Below are positions 21,390-28,869 of a stretch of DNA of 64,000 nucleotides, one piece after another. How positions within the stretch are numbered: position 1 is the first letter of the stretch; each line of letters begins with the position of its first letter. Where the stretch lies: contig CAWESS010000007.1 of NCBI GenBank assembly GCA_963811825.1, positions 62,001 through 126,000 of the forward strand, given 5' to 3'. Origin of the DNA: Fodinibacter sp963811825 (lineage in GTDB: Bacteria; Actinomycetota; Actinomycetes; Actinomycetales; Dermatophilaceae). The position numbers were made by a program, and so were the translations under genes. Below the pieces are notes generated by a model. It had not been told where the DNA came from, ran no database searches, and saw only the letters and a program-made list of their open reading frames with translations.

Positions 21390-21412
21390 AAGCGTGCACT
21401 AAGCGTGCACTA
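21390..21412. repeat. Tandem 11-base repeat downstream of tRNA-Arg
   Basis: The word AAGCGTGCACTA occurs twice with 11-base spacing; each copy holds the palindrome GTGCAC. It lies about 50 bases after the tRNA in a stretch (21343-21504) less GC-rich than its surroundings and without a gene. It could be a remnant of an integration site or of an integrase 3' end, but no integrase is present. Confidence 0.5.
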
Positions 21413-21504
21413 GTCGCGGCTTCTCGTGCCCTTGCTCGGAACAACATGTGGAATGTGGTTGACACGTGGTCGACGTCGTCAGGTCCTCGACGTTCGATCG
21501 GTGG

Positions 21505-21915
21505 CTAGCCGAGTCTCCTCATGACGAGAGCGGCCAGTGCCTCACGGGTGGGGTGCCCCCAGCCGATGCAGAAGGGATGGCCCGCCGGATCGGCGTACAC
21601 CTGATGCCCCTCGTCGCTCTCCAGGTCAGCGGCCTGAAGCACGCGAGCACCGAGCCTCATCGCCTGTTCGTGCGCCTGAGCCGGGTCGTCGACGTGGAGG
21701 TCGAGGTGTACCTGCTGAGGCGCGCCGTTCGGCCAGTCAGGAGGACTGTGCTGCGGCGCGAGCTGAACGCCGATCCGCCACTCGCCAGCAGCGTCGATCA
21801 CGGTGTGAAACGTCTTGTCGTCGAAGACGTGGCCGTCCAGCATTCCCGCCCAGAAGGCGCTCTCGGCGTGGAGGTCGCTGGCATCGAAGACGACCACAGC
21901 GCGGATGGGATTCAT
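21505..21915 (-). CDS. VOC-family (glyoxalase/bleomycin-resistance-like) protein
   Basis: A 136-residue protein with the two beta-alpha-beta-beta-beta modules of the vicinal oxygen chelate fold: AVVVFDASDLHAESAFWAGML at the start and VHLDLHVDDPAQAHEQAMRLGA in the middle, ending with HQVYADPAGHPFCIGW. The pattern of the actinobacterial 'VOC family' proteins without known substrate fits well. Whether it binds metal is uncertain. It reads towards the tRNA-Arg region and stands alone. Confidence 0.8.
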   Translation of the reverse strand: MNPIRAVVVFDASDLHAESAFWAGMLDGHVFDDKTFHTVIDAAGEWRIGVQLAPQHSPPDWPNGAPQQVHLDLHVDDPAQAHEQAMRLGARVLQAADLESDEGHQVYADPAGHPFCIGWGHPTREALAALVMRRLG

Positions 21916-22037
21916 GACGCGACCCTACGTAGCCCGTGAACGCAGGGCCAGATCGGGAACCTCCGAACTGTCGGACGCGCATCGGCACGGTCAGGGCAGA
22001 TCCGTGATGGCCTCGGCCGCCAGGGATGACCAACTCG

Positions 22038-22097
22038 TGACGGGGTTGTCCGCTCGGGACGGGCGTGTACCCGCGTCGCGAGCGGACAACCCCGTCA
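22038..22097. repeat. Perfect 19-bp-arm inverted repeat
   Basis: Arm 22038-22056 begins TGACGGGGTTGTCCG and arm 22079-22097 is its exact reverse complement; the loop is 22 bases and itself contains GGG/CCC pairing. It does not match the other long palindromes in the window. There is no T-tract, so it may be a REP-like or mobile palindromic element, or a rho-independent-like stop for the VOC promoter region. Confidence 0.75.
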
Positions 22098-22330
22098 TCA
22101 GGTGACCGCACTCACTTGGCTGACGCTCACAGGGCCGACGAGCTGGCAGGTTGCACGTCCGTGGGTTCATGCGGTGCGGGCGTCGAAGGACAAGCGGCTG
22201 CTTCACCTCCTGACCCAAGGCGCAGAGGGGCGGAGCCCCGGTTCTCGGGGATGCGGAAGCGCTTCCCGCCAGGAAGCATGAAAGACTCGCCGCAAGCCCT
22301 CGTTCTCTCCCCCCAGTGCGCGAGGGCCCA

Positions 22331-22367
22331 GCGTCCCGGGTTGAGGCCTCAGGCCTCCCCGGGACGC
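22331..22367. repeat. Nested double hairpin before the DUF1801-like gene
   Basis: Outer arms GCGTCCCGGG (22331-22340) and CCCGGGACGC (22358-22367) enclose a second pair GAGGCCT (22343-22349) and AGGCCTC (22351-22357). Pairing leaves only a 2-base bulge and a tight loop, giving a 17-bp stem. It ends 60 bases before the ATG at 22427 and is followed by CGCCTTTCGG, so it may act as a terminator or leader structure. Confidence 0.65.
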
Positions 22368-22426
22368 GCCTTTCGGCAATAGTCTCGTGAGACACCACGG
22401 CACGCCGATGACCGAGAGGACCCGCC

Positions 22427-22880
22427 ATGGCCACGAAGAAGAGCGACAGCGGCGGGTTCAGCGCCGACGAGCGCGCGGCGATGAAGGCGCGCGCGGCCGA
22501 GCTGCGCGCCGAGGGCAAGAAGGGCGCCAAGCGTGCTGACGGTCTCCAGGCGATCCTCGACCGCATTGCCGAGATGGACCCGGCGGACCGCGCCCTCGCC
22601 GAGCGCGTACACGCGCGTCGTGACCGAGACCGCACCAGACCTCATGCCGAAGACCTGGTACGGGATGCCGGCCTACGCCGACTCCGACGGGAAGGTCGTC
22701 GCCTTCTTCCAGGATGCCGGGAAGTTCAAGTACCGCTACTGCACCCTGGGCTTCCAGGACGCCGCGAACCTCGACGACGGTGACATGTGGCCGGCCTCCT
22801 TCGCCCTCGTGGGGTGGAGCCCTGCGGTCGAGAAGAAGGTCATCGCCCTCGTGAAGGCGGCGATCAGGCCACAGGACTGA
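22427..22880 (+). pseudogene. DUF1801-like protein, frameshifted
   Basis: A small cytoplasmic protein of about 150 residues. It opens with a lysine- and alanine-rich segment (MATKKSDSGGF, then KARAAELRAEGKKG) and continues with the DUF1801 hallmark PDLMPKTWYGMPAYADSDGKVV and FFQDAGKFKYRYCTLGF. The frame changes near 22612 by one extra base, between LAERVH and VVTETAPDL. DUF1801 proteins resemble bacterial frataxin-like/YdhG proteins, but their function is unsettled. Its stop overlaps the end of the convergent M20 gene by 17 bases. Confidence 0.78.
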
Positions 22881-24093
22881 TCTGCTCGGCGAGCTGGCGC
22901 GACCGTCGCAACGCCATCTCGGCGAGTGCGGCCGCGACGTCCGGGACGACCGAGTCGTCGAACGCCGCGCGGGGTGAGTGGTTGTCCTCGGCGTCAGCCG
23001 GGTCCCCGAGGGCGCAGGCGCTCACGTTGAGGTAGGCGCCCGGCACCTCGTCCAGGACGAACGACATGTCCTCCGACCCGGCCTCGGGGTTGACCATGTC
23101 CGCCCACCGGTCGGCACCGAAGAGGTCGACCACCACGCCCTGGGCGAAGGCGAACTCCTCGACGTCGTTGACCGTCACCGGGTAGCCGTTGCCGATGGTG
23201 ACCTCCGCGGTCATCCCGTGGGCCTGCGCGACGTGCTCGGCAACCCGGGTCACCGCGTCGTGGGCCCGGGCGCGGTTCTCGGCCGAGAAGGTGCGCAACG
23301 TCGCCTCGACGTACGCGTCGTCCGGGATGATGTTGTCCTTCGTTCCCGCGGCGATCCGGCCCACCGTGAGCACCACCGGGTCCCACACGCTGAACTGGCG
23401 GGTGACCGCGCTCTGGTAGGCCAGCACGATCTCGCACGCCACCGGCACGGGGTCCTTCGCACGATCGGGCGCTGACCCGTGGCCGCCCACACCGCGCACC
23501 ACGACGTGGACCTCGTCGGCCGCCGCCATGAGGGTGCCCGGGCGGCCGAACCACACCCCGAGTGGATGGTCCGCGGAGTACACGTGGACGGCGTACGCGG
23601 CGTCCACCCGCCGACCAGCCGCCTCGAGCAGCCCCTCACGGATCATCGGCTCGGCACCGCCGGGACCTTCCTCCGCGGGCTGGAACATCAGCACGACGTC
23701 GCCGACGAGCTCGTCACGCAGCTCGTGCAGGATGCGCGCCGCGCCGACGAGGCCCGCCATGTGCAGGTCGTGCCCGCACGCGTGCATCAGCCCCGGGCGG
23801 GTCGAGGCGTAGTCGACGTCGACCTCCTCGGCGACCGGCAGTGCATCCATGTCGCCGCGCAGCAGCACCACCGGCCGCTCCCCCGTCACCGGCGACCGCC
23901 CTCGCAGGACAGCGACGACCGAGCTCAGCGAGTCCCCCAGCGTCACCTCGAGGTCGAGCCCGGACAACGCCTCGAGCACCGCCGCCTGGGTGTCCGGCAG
24001 GTGCAGGCCCAACTCCGGGATGCCGTGCAGTCGCCTCCGTAGGTCGACCAGCTCGGGTGCGAGGCGGGCGGCGATGGCAAGGGTGTCGGTCAC
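22864..24093 (-). CDS. M20-family amidohydrolase (hippurate hydrolase/AbgB-like)
   Basis: An intact 409-residue zinc amidohydrolase. Metal and catalytic segments are MHACGHDLHMAGLVG near residue 105, FQPAEEGPGGAEPM near 140, VHVYSADHPLG, the dimerisation-domain start GVGGHGSAPDRAKDPV, and C-terminal NPEAGSEDMSFVL. The family removes acyl or aryl groups from amino acids or opens N-acetyl-diaminopimelate; the exact substrate cannot be assigned. It is encoded alone, ending within the DUF1801-like gene. Confidence 0.9.
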   Translation of the reverse strand: MTDTLAIAARLAPELVDLRRRLHGIPELGLHLPDTQAAVLEALSGLDLEVTLGDSLSSVVAVLRGRSPVTGERPVVLLRGDMDALPVAEEVDVDYASTRPGLMHACGHDLHMAGLVGAARILHELRDELVGDVVLMFQPAEEGPGGAEPMIREGLLEAAGRRVDAAYAVHVYSADHPLGVWFGRPGTLMAAADEVHVVVRGVGGHGSAPDRAKDPVPVACEIVLAYQSAVTRQFSVWDPVVLTVGRIAAGTKDNIIPDDAYVEATLRTFSAENRARAHDAVTRVAEHVAQAHGMTAEVTIGNGYPVTVNDVEEFAFAQGVVVDLFGADRWADMVNPEAGSEDMSFVLDEVPGAYLNVSACALGDPADAEDNHSPRAAFDDSVVPDVAAALAEMALRRSRQLAEQISPVA

Positions 24094-24146
24094 GGGGTCC
24101 TCTCGGGCGATGCGTGGTGAGCCGGCCGGTCAGGCACGGCGTGGGG

Positions 24147-25316
24147 TCAGGCGGCGTGCAGGCCGATGAACTCGGCCCGTCGATCGCGAAGAGCCAGCAA
24201 CAGCTCGTGTTCCTGCTCGATGGCGTGGGCGTCCGCAGCCCGGTGAAGCATTCGGCGACGGAGCAGCGCCAGCTCGCTCGCGGCATCCTGGAAGGCCCGC
24301 ATCGCCTTCAGGCCGTCGCGCCCGGTGTTGGCCCTGGCCCAGGCGCGGGCCTCGCGTCGTTGCGGCATCGAGGAGAGCATGGCGACCTCGGCGGGCGAGA
24401 GCCACCCGACGTCGGCGTAGGGCCGCAGGAACTGCCCGATGAGCCGACCCTCCTCACGGCGGGCCCACCCGACGAACGCGAGGAACGCGAAGAAGATGGG
24501 CACCTGGACGAAGAGGTAGACCACGACCATGCCCTGCCCGCCGGACACGGCGGCGAGGTTCCACAGGCCGTGGCTCAGCACTGCGAGCAGGAACCCCACC
24601 ACGGGGGCGAACACTCGCGGCATCCACGACCTGCTCGTCGCAGCGACACCGATCCCGATGCCGGTCAGGATGGTGAACATCGGGTGGGCGAACGGCGACA
24701 GGATGCACCGGGCGATGAACGTGCCCGTCAGCAGCTCGCTGCCGCCGTCGGTCCACGCGACGGCGAGGTACTGGATGTTCTCGGTGAAGGCGAAGCCGGC
24801 GGCGCAGATGCCTGCGTAGACCATGCCGTCGGTGATGCCATCGAACTCGTTGCGGAGGAACCACCACACGAACAGGACGAACACCCCCTTCGCAGCCTCC
24901 TCCACGAACGGGGCCACGAGGACGGCGGTCGTCGTCAGCGCGGCGTCCGCGTCAGCGGTCGACATCGCCTCGATGAGGGCGATGGCGGAGGAGTTGAGGA
25001 CGGCCGCGACAGCCGCCGCCACGAGCGCTCCCCAGAGGAAGGCGCCGACGAGCAGCCGGTTCGGCTCCGACTCGAAGCGGTCGAGCCACAAGAAGGTGGG
25101 GATGACGATGCCGAGCGGCACGACGGCGGCGGCCAGCGCCAGCAGGGCGGTCTGCACCCCGAAGGCGGCGCCGAAGTACGCGGCGACGACGATCGCGACC
25201 AGCAGGAACCCCAGCCCGGCGACACCTGTCAGGACCCACCCGCGCAGTGCGGGGCGCGTGGTCGGGTCCCGACGCAGCCGCGGCGCGGGCCGTTGCGTCG
25301 TGACGTCGCCGCTCAT
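24147..25316 (-). CDS. PrsW-family intramembrane metalloprotease
   Basis: A 389-residue membrane protein with about eight to nine hydrophobic spans and a soluble C-terminal helical tail. The conserved family motifs are FVEEAAKGVFVLF, GFAFTENIQY, SPFAHPMFT and LLAVLSHGLWNL, which together supply the Glu and His residues of the proposed zinc site. In Bacillus, PrsW cuts an anti-sigma factor; no anti-sigma gene is adjacent here, so the target is unknown. The ATG at 25316 gives the shortest form with all spans. Confidence 0.88.
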   Translation of the reverse strand: MSGDVTTQRPAPRLRRDPTTRPALRGWVLTGVAGLGFLLVAIVVAAYFGAAFGVQTALLALAAAVVPLGIVIPTFLWLDRFESEPNRLLVGAFLWGALVAAAVAAVLNSSAIALIEAMSTADADAALTTTAVLVAPFVEEAAKGVFVLFVWWFLRNEFDGITDGMVYAGICAAGFAFTENIQYLAVAWTDGGSELLTGTFIARCILSPFAHPMFTILTGIGIGVAATSRSWMPRVFAPVVGFLLAVLSHGLWNLAAVSGGQGMVVVYLFVQVPIFFAFLAFVGWARREEGRLIGQFLRPYADVGWLSPAEVAMLSSMPQRREARAWARANTGRDGLKAMRAFQDAASELALLRRRMLHRAADAHAIEQEHELLLALRDRRAEFIGLHAA

Positions 25317-25389
25317 GGCACGCGACACTAGCCCAGAAGGGGTGGGACGGACGGGCAACGCTGAGCGTGCGGCACCTAGCATGTGCCTC

Positions 25390-26076
25390 ATGGCCACCCC
25401 CGCGACAGATCGATCACTGAGCGACCGCATCGTCTGGATCGACTGTGAGATGACCGGCCTGTCGCTGACCCACGACGCCCTCATCGAGGTCGCCGCGCTC
25501 GTCACCGACTACGAGCTGACGGTGCTCGGTGACGGTGTGGACGTCGTCATCCGGCCACCGGACGAGGCGCTCGCGCAGATGGACGACTTCGTGCGTGACA
25601 TGCACACCACGTCCGGGCTGCTCGACGTCCTCGAGGGCGGCACGACGCTGGAGCTCGCGCAGGAGATGGTGCTGGACTACGTGCGCGAATGGTCGCCCGA
25701 GCCGGGTCGTTCACCCCTCGGCGGCAACACGGTCGCGACCGACCGGGCCTTCCTCGCCCGCGACATGCCCGCCCTCGAGAGCCACCTGCACTACCGGATC
25801 ATCGACGTCTCCTCGATCAAGGAGCTCTCGCGCCGCTGGTACCCGCGGGCCTACTTCGCCGCGCCGAGCAAGTCGGGCGGTCACCGTGCCCTGGCCGACA
25901 TCCGCGAGTCGATCGCCGAGCTGCGCTACTACCGCGAGGCGGTGTTCGTACCCCGGCCCGGGCCGACGACCGAGCAGGCCCGCGCGCTCGCAGCGCCCCA
26001 CGTCGTCGACCACGGCTCGGCGTCCACGACGTCACCGTCGACGGACCGAGACGTGGTCGAGAGCACCCCTCCGTAG
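25390..26076 (+). CDS. orn: Oligoribonuclease
   Basis: A 228-residue DEDDh 3'-5' exoribonuclease that degrades 2-5-nt RNAs and pGpG. Exo I is VWIDCEMTGL, exo II includes NTVATDRAFLARDMP, and exo III is SGGHRALADIRESI, with the catalytic His of the DEDDh class. The C-terminal 40 residues are a Ser/Thr/Pro-rich extension. The ATG at 25390 gives MATPATDRSLSDRIVW; an in-frame ATG at 25381 adds three residues. It is followed directly by tRNA-His. Confidence 0.95.
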   Translation: MATPATDRSLSDRIVWIDCEMTGLSLTHDALIEVAALVTDYELTVLGDGVDVVIRPPDEALAQMDDFVRDMHTTSGLLDVLEGGTTLELAQEMVLDYVREWSPEPGRSPLGGNTVATDRAFLARDMPALESHLHYRIIDVSSIKELSRRWYPRAYFAAPSKSGGHRALADIRESIAELRYYREAVFVPRPGPTTEQARALAAPHVVDHGSASTTSPSTDRDVVESTPP

Positions 26077-26080
26077 CAGG

Positions 26081-26086
26081 TACGAT
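26081..26086 (+). promoter_or_regulatory. Candidate -10 box for tRNA-His
   Basis: TACGAT, a good TANNNT actinobacterial -10 hexamer, lies just after the orn stop. It would give a leader of about 45 bases before the tRNA. No clear -35 is seen. Confidence 0.4.
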
Positions 26087-26137
26087 GGTTCGCGCTGCGG
26101 GCGCAAGGGATCCACGGATGCCGTCGCGCCCGCCGTG

Positions 26138-26210
26138 GTGGGTATAGCTCAGCTGGTAGAGCATCGCGTTGTGGTCGCGAGGGCCGCGGGTTCAAGTCCC
26201 GTTACTCACC
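26138..26210 (+). tRNA. tRNA-His (GTG anticodon)
   Basis: The cloverleaf is complete: acceptor GTGGGTA with TACTCAC, D stem GCTC/GAGC, anticodon stem TCGCG/CGCGA around TTGTGGT, and T loop TTCAAGT. A G at 26137 provides the -1 guanosine typical of tRNA-His, opposite the C discriminator. CCA is not encoded. Confidence 0.96.
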
Positions 26211-26218
26211 CCAGGACC

Positions 26219-26256
26219 GTGAGACCCCGATCCGCCTCTGCGGGTCGGGGTTTCAC
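26219..26256 (+). terminator. Terminator hairpin after tRNA-His
   Basis: A stem of about 17 pairs, including two G-T pairs, joins GTGAGACCCCGATCCGC to GCGGGTCGGGGTTTCAC around a CTCT loop. It starts 8 bases after the tRNA. Confidence 0.75.
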
Positions 26257-26321
26257 GCTGTCAGTGAAATCGCGGCGAGCCCGCGGCCGATGGTTCTCCA
26301 CTGCTTTGCAAGGATGGTCGT

Positions 26322-26963
26322 ATGCAGTCACGCCGCTTCGCCACCGTCGTCACGATCGTCATCGTGGTGGCGTTCTTCCTCGTTGCCATCGCCCCCGCGT
26401 TCGCCTCTCCGGCGCCGGGGACCCTCCCGCTGCACGCGCGGCTGCTCTCCTCGGCGCCTGCGGACGGGGCCACCCTCGACACCGTGGACCAGGTCGTGCT
26501 GACGTTCAACGAGGACGTCAACCCCGACTTCGTCGCCGTGCGTGTCGCCGGGCCCGCCGGTGGCGAGGCCGAGGGCGCCCCGACCGTCGACGGCCCCACG
26601 GTGACGCAGCCCCTCTCGGCACCGTTGGAGGCAGGCGAGCACACCGTGACCTACCGGGTGGTGAGCAACGACGGGCACCCGATCTCCGGAACCCTGACGT
26701 TCACGACGACGGCATCGGCGGTCGCCCCCTCACCCACCCCGAGCACTGCCGAACCGACCCCGTCGGAGGCCAGCTCCACGGCATCCGCGACGCCCACGCC
26801 GTCCGAGTCCCTGACGCCCGCGCCAGAACCCGCTGTCGAGGAAGAAGGGACGTCCCCATGGGTCGGTGTCGTGATCGCCCTGGGGGTGGCCGCGCTCGCC
26901 GCCATCGGGGGCGGCGCGTGGACTCGTCGCCGCGCGCGCCACTCGGACGGCGAACAGGTCTGA
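26322..26963 (+). CDS. CopC-domain secreted protein with C-terminal anchor
   Basis: A 213-residue exported protein. It has a signal peptide or anchor (VVTIVIVVAFFLVAIAPAFA), a CopC-type beta-barrel domain starting LHARLLSSAPADGATL and continuing VVLTFNEDVNPDFVAV and GHPISGTLTFTT, then a Ser/Thr/Pro-rich linker of about 50 residues and a final TM helix (WVGVVIALGVAALAAIGGGAW) with a basic tail. CopC domains bind copper. Here the usual N-terminal His is not at the predicted mature end but about 8 residues in, so metal binding may differ. No CopD follows. Confidence 0.83.
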   Translation: MQSRRFATVVTIVIVVAFFLVAIAPAFASPAPGTLPLHARLLSSAPADGATLDTVDQVVLTFNEDVNPDFVAVRVAGPAGGEAEGAPTVDGPTVTQPLSAPLEAGEHTVTYRVVSNDGHPISGTLTFTTTASAVAPSPTPSTAEPTPSEASSTASATPTPSESLTPAPEPAVEEEGTSPWVGVVIALGVAALAAIGGGAWTRRRARHSDGEQV

Positions 26964-27014
26964 CGCGAGGCGCGGGTCGGGCGACTCGATTTCGCGCCGC
27001 CGGAGCCCGCCTGC

Positions 27015-27020
27015 TAATGT
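27015..27020 (+). promoter_or_regulatory. Candidate -10 box for tRNA-Lys
   Basis: TAATGT lies 10 bases before the tRNA-Lys 5' end in an AT-richer patch. No clear -35 box is seen. Confidence 0.4.
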
Positions 27021-27029
27021 CTCCGACGC

Positions 27030-27105
<76 letters not shown>

Positions 27106-27120
27106 CCGCTCATCGAGCGA

Positions 27121-27146
27121 GAGGCTCCCCGACACCGGGGAGCCTC
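27121..27146. terminator. Perfect 11-bp terminator hairpin after tRNA-Lys
   Basis: GAGGCTCCCCG and CGGGGAGCCTC pair perfectly around ACAC. Sited between tRNA-Lys and the end of the convergent DUF3618 gene, it may stop transcription from both sides. Confidence 0.85.
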
Positions 27147-27183
27147 ACCTGTGTCACGGCCCGGAGGACACGTGGCGCCCGGT

Positions 27184-27549
27184 TCAGCCGCGACGGAGGC
27201 GCCGCACGATCAGCCACCCACCGACGACCGCCACCACCGCGACCACCGCAGCCAGGCGCTCGACGCGCAGCTCGCCCTCAGGGGTCGTCGCGACGTCGGC
27301 AAAACGCTTCTTGGCGACTTCGGTCTGGCGGTGGATGATCGACGACGGTCGCACCCTCTCGGTGAGCTCGTCGATGGTCTGGGCGAGCCGTTCACGACGG
27401 GCGACGATCTCGGCCTCGAGGGCAGGGATGGACGGGGGAGCTGGCGGGACTGCTGGTGCTGCGGTTGCGGCGGCTTCTGGTGCTGCGGTGGAGGCGGCTG
27501 CCGAGGCGCCGCTCGACGCGCTCGCGGCAGCGGGCTGGGCGTTGCTCAT
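27184..27549 (-). CDS. DUF3618-family small membrane protein
   Basis: A 121-residue protein: an Ala/Pro-rich N-terminus of 40 residues, then the DUF3618 core SIPALEAEIVARRERLAQTIDEL with RPSSIIHRQTEVAKKRF, and one C-terminal TM helix (LAAVVAVVAVVGGWLIV) ending in a basic stop-transfer RRLRRG. The family is common in actinobacteria beside Bcp and has no known function. It begins 7 bases after the bcp stop, so the two are one operon. Confidence 0.85.
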   Translation of the reverse strand: MSNAQPAAASASSGASAAASTAAPEAAATAAPAVPPAPPSIPALEAEIVARRERLAQTIDELTERVRPSSIIHRQTEVAKKRFADVATTPEGELRVERLAAVVAVVAVVGGWLIVRRLRRG

Positions 27550-27556
27550 GAGGTCC

Positions 27557-28027
27557 TCACTGGAGTCCGAGGTCGCGTCGCAGCTTGGCGACGTGTCCGG
27601 TGGCCTTGACGTTGTAGAAGGCGTGCGAGACGGTTCCCTGCTCGTCGACGACGACGGTGCTGCGGATGACGCCCTGCACCGTCTTCCCGTAGAGCTTCTT
27701 CTCGCCGAAGGCGCCCCATGCCGTCATGACAGCCCGATCCGCGTCTGACAGCAGGGTGATCGTCAGGCCGTCCTTCTCGCGGAACTTCGCGAGCTGTGCG
27801 GGCTGGTCGGGTGAGATGCCGAGCACGGTGTAGCCGTGCGCCGCCAAGGACTCGAGGGAGTCGCTGAAGTCGCAGGCCTGCGTGGTGCACCCGGGTGTCA
27901 TCGCTGCCGGGTAGAAGTAGACGATGACCTTGCCGCCGCGCAGGTCGCTCAGGGTCACGGACGTACCGGTGTCGTCGGGAAGGGTGAAGTCCGGCGCGCT
28001 GTCGCCGGGGCCGAGCCGGTCACTCAC
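27557..28027 (-). CDS. bcp: Thioredoxin-dependent peroxiredoxin Bcp
   Basis: A 156-residue peroxiredoxin of the Bcp/PrxQ type that reduces peroxides using thioredoxin. It has the thioredoxin-fold start APDFTLPDDTG, and the peroxidatic Cys with its resolving partner in MTPGCTTQACDF near residue 48. The GTG at 28027 is the only reasonable start. It heads a two-gene unit with the DUF3618 protein. Confidence 0.93.
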   Translation of the reverse strand: MSDRLGPGDSAPDFTLPDDTGTSVTLSDLRGGKVIVYFYPAAMTPGCTTQACDFSDSLESLAAHGYTVLGISPDQPAQLAKFREKDGLTITLLSDADRAVMTAWGAFGEKKLYGKTVQGVIRSTVVVDEQGTVSHAFYNVKATGHVAKLRRDLGLQ

Positions 28028-28111
28028 GGTGGCTCCTCGTCATGTCGTCTGGCTGTGGCACAAACCTACCCCGCCGGGTGGTCGGTCGAGGCTGTCGCTC
28101 CCAACAGGGGT

Positions 28112-28196
28112 TGGTGCGCAAGGCGGGACTCGAACCCGCACACCCGAAGGCACCAGAACCTAAATCTGGCGCGTCTACCAATTCCGCCACTCGCGC
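28112..28196 (-). tRNA. tRNA-Leu (TAG anticodon), CCA encoded
   Basis: On the minus strand the acceptor GCGCGAG pairs with CTTGCGC, the anticodon loop is centred on TAG, a variable arm (TGCCTTCGGGTG region) marks a class II tRNA, and the T arm is GCGGG TTCGAGT CCCGC. The CCA is encoded at 28112-28114. Confidence 0.95.
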
Positions 28197-28225
28197 GCGG
28201 GCGACAGCCTACGACGGCCCGGTGC

Positions 28226-28864
28226 TCAGGTGCTGAGGAATTCTCGCAGGACAGGTTCGAGCGCCCGAAAGGCATTGCCCCGGTGGGAGATCGCATTCTT
28301 CTCCGCATCCGCGTGCTCAGCGAGCGTTCGCTGCTGCCCCGTGGGGACGAAGACCGGGTCATAGCCGAAGCCGTTGGTGCCGCGCGGCCCGCGCACGATC
28401 GAACCCTCGACACGTCCTTCGACCCCGTGCACGCGACCGTCCGGCATGGCGAGCACGGCCGCGCACACGAACGCCGCGGCGCGGTGCTCGTCCGGCACGT
28501 CACCGATCTGTTCGAGGAGCAGGTTGAGGTTCGCGCGGTCGATGTCGGCGCGCCCGGCACCCGGCCCCGCAGAAGATCCCGACCAGCGTGCCGAGAACAC
28601 ACCTGGGCACCCGCCGAGGACGTCGACGGCCAGGCCCGAGTCGTCGGCCACCGCCGGCAGGCCGGTGGCCTCGGCAAGAGCGACCGCCTTCAGCCGGGCG
28701 TTCCCGAAGAAGGTCACCTCGGTCTCGGCGACATCCGGAGCACCCTCGACGTCGCCAGCGCCGATGATCTCGAGGTCGAGGTCCGCCACGAGACCCGCAA
28801 GAATCTGTCCGAGTTCGTGGACCTTGTGCTCATTGCGAGTGGCGAGCACGAGCCGCCGGCTCAT
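28226..28864 (-). CDS. rdgB: Non-canonical purine NTP pyrophosphatase (RdgB/HAM1)
   Basis: A 212-residue housecleaning enzyme that hydrolyses dITP, XTP and similar. Motifs: RLVLATRNEHKVHEL at the start, FFGNARLKAVALAEATG, the DDSGLAVDVLGG catalytic Asp region, and GTNGFGYDPVF with SHRGNAFRAL near the end. It starts 5 bases after the rph stop, a conserved arrangement, and closes the clpS-to-rdgB gene run. Confidence 0.95.
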   Translation of the reverse strand: MSRRLVLATRNEHKVHELGQILAGLVADLDLEIIGAGDVEGAPDVAETEVTFFGNARLKAVALAEATGLPAVADDSGLAVDVLGGCPGVFSARWSGSSAGPGAGRADIDRANLNLLLEQIGDVPDEHRAAAFVCAAVLAMPDGRVHGVEGRVEGSIVRGPRGTNGFGYDPVFVPTGQQRTLAEHADAEKNAISHRGNAFRALEPVLREFLST

Positions 28865-28869
28865 GCCAC

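Larger units (their letters stand above)
21916..22426. other. Gene-poor 0.5 kb interval rich in inverted repeats
   Basis: No convincing gene lies between the VOC gene start and the DUF1801-like gene. The interval holds a 19-bp-arm inverted repeat (22038-22097), a GGGGC GGA GCCCC mini-hairpin (22227-22239), the 12-base palindrome GGAAGC/GCTTCC (22255-22266) and a nested double hairpin (22331-22367). Short open frames here are created by the palindromes and have no family features. Confidence 0.6.

Noticed and set aside
21343..21504. Integrative element next to tRNA-Arg
   Set aside because: No integrase, no second att copy and only about 160 bases; at most a scar.
22000..22430. Small proteins in the 22 kb interval
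   Set aside because: Open frames there come from inverted repeats on both strands and lack start signals or similarity.
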